A stretch of 64,000 bases of DNA, taken from the NCBI RefSeq assembly GCF_037038585.1, contig NW_027288510.1, positions 2,733,001 through 2,797,000 of the forward strand, written 5' to 3'. How positions within the stretch are numbered: the stretch's first letter is position 1; every line of letters starts with the position of its first letter. Below are positions 36,374 to 46,599 of the stretch, piece after piece. The position numbers and the translations under genes are program-made. Source of the DNA: Patagioenas fasciata (taxonomy: Eukaryota > Chordata > Aves > Columbiformes > Columbidae). Under the pieces are notes generated by a model. The model was not told where the DNA came from and ran no database searches. It worked only from the letters and a program-made list of their open reading frames with translations.

Positions 36374-36537
36374 CTGTGAGCAAATTCAGAGAGAACACAT
36401 GGGTTGTATGCAGCAGGTATTGATGCAATCGCATGGATCTGTACCTAATATAACAACAGGAACACTGAGACATTCATCCCCCACGTGAGGGCAGTATGGA
36501 CACTTCTGTGAGCACAGAATTTAATTTGTTCTTTTTT

Positions 36538-37721
36538 CTCCAGACACAAAATAGTGTTAAAAAGTTCATCTATTTATTATAGATACATTAAATATTACAC
36601 AAAGCTCAAACATGATCTAAAGATCAAACATTAAAATCTACTAACTCCAGACAAGAATTGGTGGGAAAACGTTTGCATATTTATTATATAAGTATTAAAT
36701 ATTAAATAAAGATTAAATAGAATACAAAATCAAACATTCAAATATATTAACTCCAGACACAAATTAGTGGTCAAAAGTTAATCTATTTATTATAGAAACA
36801 TTCAATATTATATAAAGATTAAATATCATATAAAGATCAAATATTATCTAGAGATCAAACACTAAAATCTACTAACTCCAGACGAGAATTGGTGGAATAA
36901 AGTTCAAGTATTTATTATATAAATATTAAATAAAGATTATGTATTATATAAAGCTTAAATATTAATCCTAGTAACTCCAGATCAAAAAATACTGGAAAAA
37001 TGTTTACGTATTTTTATAGAAACATTAAATAATATATAGAGATTAAATATGATATAAGGATCAAATATTAAACTATATTAACTCCAGACAAAAATTAGTT
37101 GAAAAAAGTTATGTATTTGTCATAGAAATGTTACATATCTATAAAAACTAAATACTACATAAGGATCAAATATTAAAATATTTTAATGCCAGACAAGAAT
37201 TGGTGGGGGAAAAAAGTTCACATATTTATTATGTAAATAAAGATTATGTATTAAATAAAGATTATGTATGATATAAAAGCTCAAATCTTAATATATATTA
37301 ACTCAAGAGAAGAATTAGTGGAAAAAAAGTGACGTATTTATGATAGAGATGTTACATCCATGTAAAGATTGAATATGACATAGGGATCAAATATTAGAAT
37401 ATTTTAATGCCAGACAAGAATTGGTGGAAAAAAGTTCAAGTATTTATTCTATAAATATTAAATAAAGATGATGTGTTCTATAAAGCTCAGTTATTAGTAT
37501 CTATTAACTCCAGAAAAAAAGGGTGGAAAAAAGTTTCTCTATTTATTTTATATGCATCTCTAGATATGTGATATAAAGCTCAAACACTATCTACAGAAGA
37601 AACATTAAAATACATTAACTCCAGACAAAAATGGGTTGAAAAACGTTGATATACTTATCATATCAATATTAAATATTATACAAGGATCAAATATTATATA
37701 AAGATTTAATAATAAAATATA
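36538..37721. repeat. AT-rich array, third partial copy
   Basis: This matches 27,687-28,870 at a constant offset of 8,851 bp. It shares copy 2-specific bases (TATTACACAAAG) rather than copy 1 bases, so it derives from the copy 2 lineage. It begins abruptly after the RALGDS-like intron sequence and ends abruptly at ERV env sequence. Confidence 0.9.
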
Positions 37722-37860
37722 AGTAAGTATAGAATTGCATTTCTGTACTGGTACATGTGCAACGCGTTTTATCTCCTCTGCTATTTTCATTATGGCTTCC
37801 CCATCGTTATCTCTTTCCAAACAACACTCCGAAGTGTTCAGTTTCCCACAGACGCCCCCA
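37722..37860 (-). pseudogene. ERV env TM fragment
   Basis: Reverse-strand text matches 44,341-44,479 closely. It covers the Cys motif region (GGVCGKLNTSECCLE, a C-x7-CC spacing) and the following EEIKRVAHVPVQ segment. It is about 140 bp only, bounded by the array and by the LTR-like block at 37,861. Confidence 0.7.
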
Positions 37861-38111
37861 CTCAACATAATGAGCCAAAGGTAAAGAGGTCACTGTGACG
37901 AGGCTGAAGGAGCCTTCATCCAAAGACCCCTCCTCAAGACCACCAGATGGCACTGCGCAGGTGCAACAGGGAGGGGTCAAGGAGGAGACTACGGAAACGA
38001 TCACCTGGGACTCATCCCCCAGTAGAGAGGGAACTAAAATAAAACTTGCTCTTTGCAAATGCATCCGTGGCCTCTGGCTCTTCTTGCGATGTGCCTGCGT
38101 ACGTGCACACA
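37861..38111 (+). repeat. 5' LTR (hybrid) of an ERV-L-like element
   Basis: The last ~97 bases (38,015-38,111) match the 3' LTR end (41,515-41,611) with one difference noticed and contain AATAAA and the CACACA terminus. The part upstream (37,861-38,015) is unrelated to the 3' LTR; it instead matches, inverted, 43,445-43,597. The LTR is followed by TTTGGCGTAGTCGGCAG, where a primer site would be. Confidence 0.65.
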
Positions 38112-38113
38112 TT

Positions 38114-38131
38114 TGGCGTAGTCGGCAGTCG
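38114..38131 (+). promoter_or_regulatory. Candidate primer binding site, unusual sequence
   Basis: TGGCGTAGTCGGCAGTCG lies three bases after the LTR end. It does not match the Lys, Leu, Pro, Trp or Met primer sites that I know. The first 12 bases resemble the D-arm side of a tRNA-Asn gene, which is probably coincidence. Confidence 0.4.
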
Positions 38132-38143
38132 CTAGAACCAGCC

Positions 38144-38821
38144 ATGCTGTGGTTTGCAAAAAAAACGAGGACAGGGGAGGCCTCGAGGGTGACTCCCCAA
38201 ATTCCGGGATGGCCCAGTACGGAGCGCTGGGCTCCCGTGGCTGCTCTCCTGTCTGAATTCGCTCCACCGGAGTCATGGCCTCGGTTTGATGATGGGGCGG
38301 TGATTACCCCCCAGGTAATTCAAGCAGCTGTGCTTAAGCTTCCATGGAGAGCAGCATCAACTTCTTCTCGCAAATTAGCGGGAAGATTGGGATGGTTATT
38401 TGTTACCGGTCTTAATGCTCTTGATCGTGATGTTGTTGCGTTGAAGAGTAAAATAAGAGAATTGGAAAAGGAGGTTGAGATTTTGCAGGGTGCAAAGGCG
38501 ATCGCACAAGAAGTAATTACTGTTCAAGCAGAGCGGTGCTATGAGCTGCAAGATAATGTAGACCGGTTGCTAGCATGTATTGCTAAGGAACAAAAGGAAA
38601 AACATGCCAAAAGTGAGTTTTTGTGTTCTCAGGTTTGTACTCTTACCACAAAACACTCTTGGAATCCCAAGGAATGGGATGGAAATATTTGGAGTGAATC
38701 CTCAGACTCCAATATTGAGTCTGAATTTGACCCTGACTTAAATGGCAGGGAAGCGGTGGGAGCACAACCCCCCATACAAATGGTGCTGCAGCAGGAACAA
38801 GCAGATGAGGGGGGCAGGTAG
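38144..38821 (+). pseudogene. ERV-L-like gag, N-terminal part
   Basis: The ATG at 38,144 opens 225 codons ending at TAG 38,819-38,821. A compact N-terminal region (ALLSEFAPPESWPRF, LKLPWRAASTSSRKLAGRLG) is followed by a predicted coiled coil (VVALKSKIRELEKEVEILQG onward, about residues 100-165) and an acidic tail. After the stop the capsid-like text continues in another frame, so gag carries a frameshift or relies on recoding. The assignment rests on position after the LTR/primer site and on downstream ERV-L-like RT. Confidence 0.6.
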
Positions 38822-38904
38822 CACATACTCACTCTCCGAAGGAGTTAACGGCATTTTCAGAGATCTCTCAGCAAACGAGTGGGGAAGGAATTCCGGCACA
38901 GATT

Positions 38905-40677
38905 TTGCCAGCTTGGGATAGTGGAGCTGTGTCTATCCATTTATTAGCAGATGAACAAGTTTTCTTAAGCCCTATAGCCTATGATGATCAGATACAACAA
39001 CAATATGCTCAGCTGCAAACTGTCGGAGGTCCGGACAGGCAAGATATTATTGCACCTGTGCTGTATCAATGTTTGTGTGCAGCAGTTTTAACGGCATATG
39101 CTGAACCTGTTGAATCTGTGTTGTCCCGTGGAAATTGGTGCACATTGGAGGAAAGTATTGATTTAGTGCAGCAGATGGGGGTGGTGTATGCATTGATTAT
39201 GGGATCCGATTCGGACAGGGTAGCAGTGACAAGTGCTACAGGTAATGCAGGCACTCCAACAAATGCCTTGAGCGCAATTGGGGCTGTAATTTCAGGACCC
39301 TCTGTTTGGGTGGTGGATAATGGAAATCTGGCAAAACTGAGAAGAGTTACAGCACAGGTGATGAGAACACTAATGTGGAATGATTTAGTACAAGCTGGTA
39401 TCCCACAATCAGAAATAAGCGGGATCATGCCATCACAAATTTTTTGCCGCTTGCAAAAGTTAATGCTTATGCAGAAAAGCCAACCAGCCCCAGCCCCCCC
39501 GCCCACACTGCACCCACCCTGCACCCCAACTGCCACCTCAGGGCGAGACCAGTTTGCCTTTACCTGGCAACAAAAGCAATATACTTGCCGAGTATTGTCT
39601 CAGAGATACAAACACAGTCCCTCCGTCTGCCACCAAATCATAGTAGCTGATAGAGCACTATGGTCGGGTACTGTTACTGGTTGCCATGATATTGATAATC
39701 TGTTGATCATGGCAGTGTCACAACAAGAAACCGAAGCAGCTGCTGAATTTTTGAAGGTGCATTTGCAGGACCAGGGCTGGGCAATTACTCTGATGAAAAT
39801 ACAGGGCCCTTGTGCTACTGTACTATTTTTAGAAATAGTTTGGCATAGGCAGCTTAGAGAAACACCAGTTAAAGTACAGCACACAGTCCAGCAGTTTTCT
39901 GTACCAGCTGCAGTAAAACAATTACATGCCTTTTTAGGATTTTTAGGGCCTTGGAGAATTTCCATCCCTACATCTTCTGTGGAGGAGGGTTCCCCTTGTA
40001 AAGAGTTAATAGCAGAGCACAATAAAGTTGATTCATTTGAGTCTCAAAACAGTAAGAAAGCAGATAATATGATCTCTGCTGAGCTGCATGCTCAAGCTCT
40101 AAATGTGCATATAGCTTGTGGACATGGATCAGCTTATGCTGCACACACATGGGACATTGGTCACAATCAAACCCCTTTGCTGTTATATACTTGTAAAACA
40201 TGCTCACATCATTGTGCTGCTTGTACACAGCTACATTTAAGAGCACAGGGAAAGGTAAAACGGGGTCAGTGGGCCTCAAATACCTGTCAGGTTGATTATA
40301 TTGGCCCCGTATCCCCATCTAGGGGGTGGCAATATGTATACACTGCTGTGGATATAGTGTCACCACTAACTACAGGGGAAATGAAATTATTCACACCAAC
40401 GGATTGTGAAGTGGGACTGCAGCCTATTGATCGAGATGTGAAAATTTATATGACTCCAGAGAATGCTGTATGGTTTTGTACCCTGACTTCTCCTCTTATG
40501 TTACATCCTTTACTAATATCAGATTCTCGAGTTCTTGTATTTCAGGTATCTTCAGTGAACACCTGTGTTTTATCTAGAGGAGACAGCACTGGAACAATGT
40601 TATTGGTGTCACAGACTCAACATCCAACTGAATTCCAATCTGAAAAAGTGCAGGCCACGACTTTCCAGTGTGTGTAA
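38905..40677 (+). pseudogene. ERV-L-like fused gag-RT-IN reading frame, internally deleted
   Basis: An open frame of 590 codons with no stop; the frame is open back to about 38,822 without an ATG. Residues 1-200 look like capsid (ELTAFSEIS just upstream; AWDSGAVSIHLLADE). Residues about 213-355 look like class III (ERV-L) reverse transcriptase palm and thumb (QFAFTWQQKQYTCRVLSQ, KHSPSVCH, LHAFLGFLGPWR). Residues about 410-490 look like integrase zinc finger and the first core strand (CSHHCAAC, VDYIGP). The last 90 residues are unassigned. Protease, RT fingers, RNase H and most of the IN core are missing. The RT catalytic motif reads D-I-D-N (39,688-39,699), so the second aspartate is lost. 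It cannot encode an active polymerase. Confidence 0.75.
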
Positions 40678-41134
40678 GCAATTAGCCCACAACAGGTTGT
40701 TAAACCCAGTGATACCAGCTGAAGGAGCTGGAGCAGCAGCGTATGTATTACTGGAAGGTGACAACCCCCATAGCTGTGTTACAGAATTGTGCTATGCTAA
40801 GCGATTTTAACACTAATGTTTCTTATTGTTGTTTCTCTGAGTAGGTAGTAGCTGCAAATGCTGCTTTGATTTTGAAGTCCTGTGTTCCTTCAACACAGAT
40901 GATGAACTAGCCAGCATGGAAGACAACATCTTGCATCTTTGGAACTAATGCCTGGCTGAATGACTCGTTTAATTCCCTGAGAAGATGAATGGGACACCTG
41001 ATTATTGTAGAAACATGCTTTTTCCTTTTTCTGTATGTGTTTATTGTGTGCCCCTGTAAATTGCTCTGTGCTACACCTCACAAGCCCAAAAGAACAATTC
41101 TGGCTTTGTTGACCCCAGGAGAAGCAAGTCACGT
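40678..41134 (+). other. ERV-L-like 3' internal sequence
   Basis: A short frame (40,565-40,810) overlaps the end of the fusion ORF. The remainder up to the polypurine tract has no recognised domain; no env was seen in plus orientation. Confidence 0.45.
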
Positions 41135-41150
41135 GAGCGAGGGAGTGGAA
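41135..41150 (+). promoter_or_regulatory. Polypurine tract of ERV-L-like element
   Basis: GAGCGAGGGAGTGGAA, 15 of 16 purines, sits immediately before the TG of the 3' LTR, as required for plus-strand priming. Confidence 0.7.
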
Positions 41151-41611
41151 TGTATGGGGATATAGCGAAGATTTGGCGAGGAGGTTAGTTAAATGTAAAT
41201 ACGCTCAAGTGACTTGCACCTGTCTGTAGAAAAAGCACACACATCACACTAATTGTCTGACTGACCTTGTGTGCTTGATGAGTAGAAGCTCTGTGTTAGA
41301 TAACACAGGCCTGGGAGAAACTCTGGGCACCTTATCACTGTGTCTGAGATTCCTGCTTTGTTGTGAGAAAGAGCGGGAGGCTGCGCCTGCCTGAAGCCTT
41401 GAAATACAGGCGAGCTCAGCAGGCCCAGCGATCTTCCAGCAGGGCTGAACTGACCAGCGCCTGCGTCCCCGTTTGTGTCACCTCTGCCTGGGAGCTCAGG
41501 TGTGGCTTCGGAGATCCCCCAGTAGAGAGGGAACTAAAATAAAACTTGCTCTTTGCAAATGCATCCGTGGCCTCTGGCTCTTCTTGCGATGTGCCTGCGT
41601 ATGTGCACACA
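41151..41611 (+). repeat. 3' LTR of ERV-L-like element
   Basis: Starts TGTATGGGG after the polypurine tract and ends TGCACACA. AATAAA is at 41,538-41,543. The last ~97 bases match the 5' LTR with one difference noticed, whereas the U3 part has no counterpart at the 5' end. Length is about 461 bp. Confidence 0.8.
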
Positions 41612-41660
41612 GCAACCAAGCGCCGGTGCGGTCTGAGTGGGGGTCCCTGGGGCAGGATGG

Positions 41661-41770
41661 CAGAAAGCCCCGCTGTGTTTGCTTTTCAGGAGAAAAATAA
41701 GCGCTAAAAAGGCACTTTAAGGGTGCCCAGGTGGATCCGGTGGTACCCAGGGCCCCCCCAGAGGGAGCAC
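41661..41770. repeat. 110-bp direct repeat, also at 46,435
   Basis: This matches 46,435-46,545 in the same orientation at roughly 85-90% by eye (shared TGTTTGCTTTT, CAGGAGAAAAATAAG, GGTGCCCAGGTGGATCC). Both copies lie just beyond an ERV and upstream of a CpG island. It could be an unclassified repeat or the remnant of a local duplication. Confidence 0.75.
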
Positions 41771-41929
41771 TGGCAGCAAACCGGTGGGCACCAGGGCAGA
41801 GCCAGCAAAGGCCCATCCTGCACCCCGGGTGGGGCTGAGGTGTCCATGGGCTTCAGAAACACCCCCTGGGACTAACTGGGGGGACGGGGTGAGGGGGTAA
41901 CCAGGGGGCTGTGCAAGAAGCCGGGCTGA

Positions 41930-43270
41930 CTGTCGGCAGCCGGAGGAGGGGAGCGCTTTGCTCTGGGTCGGGGGACCCAGAACTGGGGGGACGCAGCAGC
42001 TCCGCGCCCCGCCCCGGGGGGCCCACAGCCCCATGTCGCAGCACTTTGCAGCCGCAGGAAAGCGCCCGGCACTTCCGGTTGATGGGCGCTCCGGTCACGC
42101 CCACAGCCCTCGGCTTACAGACGTTTAGTGAAACGCCTGGGAGCGGAGAAGCTTCTGGAGCACTGACCGTATACGGGCCCAGCTCGGATTCCCTTGGGCT
42201 TGACAAGGAGGCTGTGGGACCTTCCGGTGGTTTCGGTGCGGGGCTGCGGGCGGAGCGTTGTCCTCAGACTGCGGACCCTGCGGGAGCATCCCGGGGAGAG
42301 CCCCCCCCGCCCCGCCGGCCGGTGGTTGTGTCTGCTGGGGACCCTGCGGAGCCGCCAGCTTTCGTGAGTGGGGATGTGCCTTTGGAATTGTCATTCAAAG
42401 GGTAGATGAGCACAGCTCGGCTTCAGCCGGGACGCCTCTGTGCCTTTAGTTTTTGTTTTTCCCTCACCTTCCCTTTCGCGCGGAGCGGCCCGGCCCGGGA
42501 CGGGGGGGTGTGGGTGTGTGTGCTGAGGGAACACCTCGTACCCAGCAGCCTGCTCCGTGCCGCTGCTCCTTGTCCCTGCATTTATATACGATACACAAAT
42601 GTAAAGCAAACGGGGGGGGTGCGTGGGAGTAGGAGCGGCTGGGGGCTCCCGGGCCGGGCCTGACGCCTGCAGCGCCTCACGCTTTCCCGCTCCCGTCGCG
42701 CCGCCATCTTCGGCGCGGGCAGTGAAGCCGCCGCACTGAGGCCGTGCCCCGTGCCGCCGGGGAGGAGGGGAGCTGGTCGCTCTGGGAGCCGCTCTTGGGA
42801 AGCGGGCGGCGCACCCCGCCGAGGAGGGGGAGTTAACGTCCTTCGAGTCCTCCTGCTCGGGTACCGGCGCCGTTCGGGCGGTGGCTGATGAGGTGTCTGT
42901 GGCGGGGCGGGGAGAGCGCGGCCGCTGTGCCCTCACTAGAGATGGCGGCGGGGCGGTCTCTCGCGCGGACAGGACGGCGGCCGCGGGGAGCGGCGCTGCA
43001 GCCCCTGGCGGAGCTCACGTGGCTGGGTGAGGGGACGGGACCCCCCCTGCAGCCTCGCTGCCTGCCAGGGAACCCCCTTCCCCTTTTCCAAACCTCCCGT
43101 TCCCCCTCAGCTCAACCCCCCCTTTCCCAGCCAGAGGGAACCCGTTCTCTGCCCGGCCCCCCCATCTTGGGGTCACTTGTCCCCTGGTTCCTGAGGTTCC
43201 GCCGGGTGGGCGTGGGGCGGGTTTGGGTCGGGCTGAGCCGAGGCCCGGCTCCCGGGGGGATGCTCTGCAG
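41930..43270. promoter_or_regulatory. CpG island
   Basis: A long GC-rich, CG-dense stretch covering the putative first exon at 42,942. Many frames are open by composition. No TATA box was seen. The CGCCGCCATCTT element near 42,699 resembles an inverted YY1 site, common in housekeeping promoters. Confidence 0.7.
42942..43026 (+). CDS. Possible first exon, mitochondrial-presequence-like
   Basis: ATGGCGGCGG starts a frame MAAGRSLARTGRRPRGAALQ... that is Arg/Ala-rich without acids for its first 20 residues, as in mitochondrial targeting peptides. It ends at a donor, CTGG|GTGAGG (43,027), in phase 1. No downstream exon was found before the minus-strand ERV at 43.4 kb. The gene is not recognised; the ERV block may have disconnected it from the rest. 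Confidence 0.35.
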
Positions 43271-43444
43271 GGAACACCCCCCGCCCCAGGAGCGCTGCTG
43301 CTCCGGTTTATTTTCATATTTCCCGCCCCTAGCACTGCGCCCCAGCAGTGAAAAAGCAGACTGCAGGTACCGAAGTGTTACGTATTCATAATGACCCCAG
43401 GAACGCCTCTACATATTCATAACCTTTCCTGCTTCTTCTTAAAA

Positions 43445-43597
43445 TGAGTCCCAGGTGATCATTTCCGTAGTCTCCTCCTTGACCCCTCCCTGTTGCACCT
43501 GCGCAGTGCCATCTGGTGGTCTTGAGGAGGGTCTTTGGATGAAGGCTCCTTCAGCCTCGTCACAGTGACCTCTTTACCTTTGGCTCATTATGTTGAG
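43445..43597 (-). repeat. LTR U3-like block, inverted copy of 37,861-38,015
   Basis: Nearly identical in reverse orientation to the 5' portion of the hybrid LTR at 37,861. Its minus-strand continuation (43,444 downward) differs from the 38,015 side. It probably belongs to the minus-strand ERV remnant at 43.6-46.35 kb. Confidence 0.7.
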
Positions 43598-43739
43598 TGG
43601 ACTGGAACCCAAGCTGCCAAGTCGATTGAAATCAGACTGGTTCCCCCCTTTTGCTGTAAATCTTCGTTATCTCGTCTTCTCAAGTTTACATCTAGGTGCT
43701 GTAAAACCTCTTACCTTGGCATTCGACGAGGTTCTGTTT

Positions 43740-44060
43740 TTTCTTAACATAATGGGTTAGTTAGTTAGTTAGTTCCCTCTGTCAGTTCCCCCCTTTTCGG
43801 GAAGGTTAGTAAATTCTTGTACTAACGTGATGATTCCCTATTTAACCTTTTCTCGGACCACAAGTAAGAAGGCTGCTTCGACAGGAGAAGACTTATCTTT
43901 CTCCCTCAAAGAACAAACAAATTCTCATGTTGAACAAAACATTCGTGTTGCTCTTCTGGGGCAGCTGATGACCGGGTGGCTGGTGCCCCGGCAGCAATGG
44001 CATCTGTTGGGCTGCAGCGGGAGCTCGCGCTCTTTGGCGTGGTGACCCCGCTCACTGCAG
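43740..44060. other. ERV non-coding 3' region, unassigned
   Basis: Contains a short TTAG repeat (43,755) and, on the minus strand, a purine-rich AAAAGGGGGGAACTGACAGAG that could be a polypurine tract leading into an LTR at lower coordinates. I see no gene. Confidence 0.4.
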
Positions 44061-44063
44061 TTC

Positions 44064-44743
44064 CTAGCGCTTTCCTTTTGGGTTTCTTCTTCCCAGTGCG
44101 ATGGCCAGGTCCAGTTTGGTGTTATCTTTTAAAATCATTAGTTTATACCCCGTTCCTTTTGCTGCCATTTCAGGATCTATAGGCGTGCCTGAGATTTGCA
44201 TGGCTTGGACTACTGAATGTATTAACTGAACAAAGCAGGGGGTCATACGTGGCACAAACAGTAAACCCAGAAATGCACATACTATCATGAAGCCTATTTT
44301 CTTCCACCAGGCTCCCCCAAATAAGTTACCCCACCAATGGCTAGTAAGTATAGAATTCCACTTCTGTACTGGTACATGTGCAACGCGTTTTATCTCCTCT
44401 GCTATTTTCATTATGGCTTCCCCATCGTTATCTCTTTCCAAACAACACTCCGAAGTATTCAGTTTCCCACAGACGCCCCCCTCTCTTCAGCTAAAAGCCA
44501 ATCTCACGCTCCCTGATTTTGGTACACTGCAGCTCTGGTCTGAGACAATTGTCTCGCTATGAGATTCGGTGCCTCAGCCGTCTGGTTGCTTATTATTTCA
44601 ACCACTGCTTGCAACCGAATAATTTGGTTTAGCATATATATAGGGGTACGGGATCCCCAGTTTCCATCTTGGGCCCATGTGGCTGGATCATAGTATTCAG
44701 ATATTCTTTGTGCAGGCCATTCACCATCTTTCCAAGTTTGCAT
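44064..44743 (-). pseudogene. ERV env transmembrane subunit remnant
   Basis: The minus strand encodes, in order, a heptad-like N-terminal helix ([16 protein letters not shown], 44,504-44,743), the Cys cluster with C-x7-CC spacing near 44,430-44,480, and a membrane anchor (WWKKIGFMIVCAFLGLLFV) near 44,260-44,320. The frame is interrupted between 44,441 and 44,504. This is the most complete TM remnant in the window but is not an intact gene. Confidence 0.7.
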
Positions 44744-44779
44744 TCCTCCTATGGGGCATTTATTAAACTCCTCTCTGTT

Positions 44780-45274
44780 TCAAGTTTTGTCTTGCACTCC
44801 CCCTCCATCTGAATAGCCCCTCCTACCAGCTTGTGTAAAACAGATGCTCTGTTCTCCCCTAGGGCAGGAGGCAGAGCCTACAGCGAGTCCACCTTTCTCT
44901 AGGTTAGTTGCTACCCATAATTTCTGCCCTTGGATTTCACGCTTCTCCAATTTTGTTCTATCATAACATCCAGAATTAATACGAGTGTGATAATGTAGAA
45001 CATACTGGGTTAGTCTTCCTATTCTCACACGCTCGTAGCACTTGGTACAGGGATTAGCCAGGCTAAGTTGGGAAGAATAAGTCACCGCTCCTGGCAAGAG
45101 GATCAGGTCCAGGTTTCCACGCTCTCTGGCCGAGCAGGCTGCAGCCGCAGCCGAGTTCGTCGTCTTCTCGGCAGCGAGGGCCGTGTCCCCGCCTTTCCTG
45201 TTTTTGTCGTTAGCGTGGCGATTATCGTTTCCCAACTCTTGGCCTTCACTTCCTAGGAACAACAGGAGCAACAC
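44780..45274 (-). pseudogene. ERV env surface subunit remnant
   Basis: A 164-codon minus-strand frame with the same NPCTKCYERVR / SGCYDR signature as the copies at 9.5 and 26 kb. It carries an Ala-rich stretch near its start. No complete signal peptide to TM frame exists. Confidence 0.65.
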
Positions 45275-45539
45275 GGAATTTGATTTCTCTGTCTGTACTC
45301 TATTCTTTTCATCACTGGTGGACTCTCTAAATTCCCATTCACCCCTTCAGTAAATACCTCCCACCATTCTTGGCTATTTTTTTTCTATTCTTCCATTGGC
45401 AACTGGAATCCTCAACCGAGCTCTGGTTTCCTGATCTTCTATTCTTAGACATTTCTTACACAATCCTGTTGGTAAGTTCCCTTTGTGGATATGCTTATAC
45501 CACAGTCCATTTACAACCCCGAGTCAACTTCAATTTCAG

Positions 45540-46345
45540 ATTGCCCGGTTCTTGAGATACTTTCAAGGTTCTTTCTTCCGTCAGGGGTCCTTTAGCTTGA
45601 GAGACGTGTGTCCATCTTTTCTCTGCCCTCCAAACAGCTGGTTCTGTAGTTAACAAAACAAGAAAAAGGCCCCTCCCATCATGGGGTTGAAGTTTCTTCT
45701 GTCCAGGTTTTCATTAGTGTTGCCCCATATCTACCAAAAATTCTACTTGTTTGTTCTTTTGGGTTTCTTCTTCCCAATGCGGGAAGCACCACCCAGGCTG
45801 GTCCCCCAGAAGGACCAAAAGGTGACTGTGAAAAACAGAGTTTTCCAGGTTGCGCCCGGGTTACCCTCCGTGGTGTTTCACAGGCTTTCTTCACTCTAGA
45901 ATGGCGAATCCAGGCATTCTGTTCTCCGATATTGGTAGCAGTCAGGGGGTCTTGAAATGGACCTTCCTGTTATGGTTTCAAAGTTTTCTGCAAAAGACTT
46001 CACATACTCGTCAGTAAAATGTGGCCCTCAATCAGAGGATCTAACAGCTGGGCCTCCAAGCCTTGGTATTATTTTGTGTATCAGTGTTGTAGTCACCTCC
46101 TAAGCTTTTGCTGTCCTGGTAGGGAACGCTTCTGGCCAACCTGAAAAAACATCAGTTAATACCAACAAATATCGGTACCCCCCTTTTCCTGGGAGTTCTG
46201 AACAATCAGTTTGCCATTGTGGTCCAGGCCCATTCCCTTTCCCCATTTGACCCATTTCTAGCTTGGGCATATTTTTGGGATTAGTCTGGAGGCAAAGATC
46301 ACACCGCTGTCACCTCTTCCACAGTGACAGACAAATCTCTAGCTC
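45540..46345 (-). pseudogene. ERV pol: gammaretrovirus-like integrase remnant
   Basis: Read on the minus strand with several stops and shifts, the text follows a gamma-type integrase: a G-K-G-G-Y-R-Y-L-L-V core strand near 46,190, an F-S-G-W-P-E-A-F stretch near 46,130, a P-H-F-T-D-E segment near 46,020, and a C-terminal barrel near 45,600-45,660. Env follows in the expected order. Non-functional. Confidence 0.65.
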
Positions 46346-46434
46346 CTGTCTCCCTAATCAAATGTTTGCGTAGTGGTTCTAGTCCCCAAGGCCCCTTCTT
46401 CTGCTCTTCCCTTCCTAAAGGCCAAACCAGGTGG

Positions 46435-46545
46435 GAGAAAGCCCCACTGTGTTTGCTTTTTCAGGAGAAAAATAAGTGCTAAAAAGCCACTTTGGGGGTG
46501 CCCAGGTGGATCCAGTGGTATCCAGACCCCCCCCAGAGGGAGCAT
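46435..46545. repeat. 110-bp direct repeat, partner of 41,661
   Basis: See 41,661-41,770. It lies 200 bp upstream of the DNAH9-like start codon. Confidence 0.75.
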
Positions 46546-46599
46546 CCCCCAGCACCCCCAAGTCCTTCGCAGGGCTGCTCTCAGGCCCTCCATCCCCAG

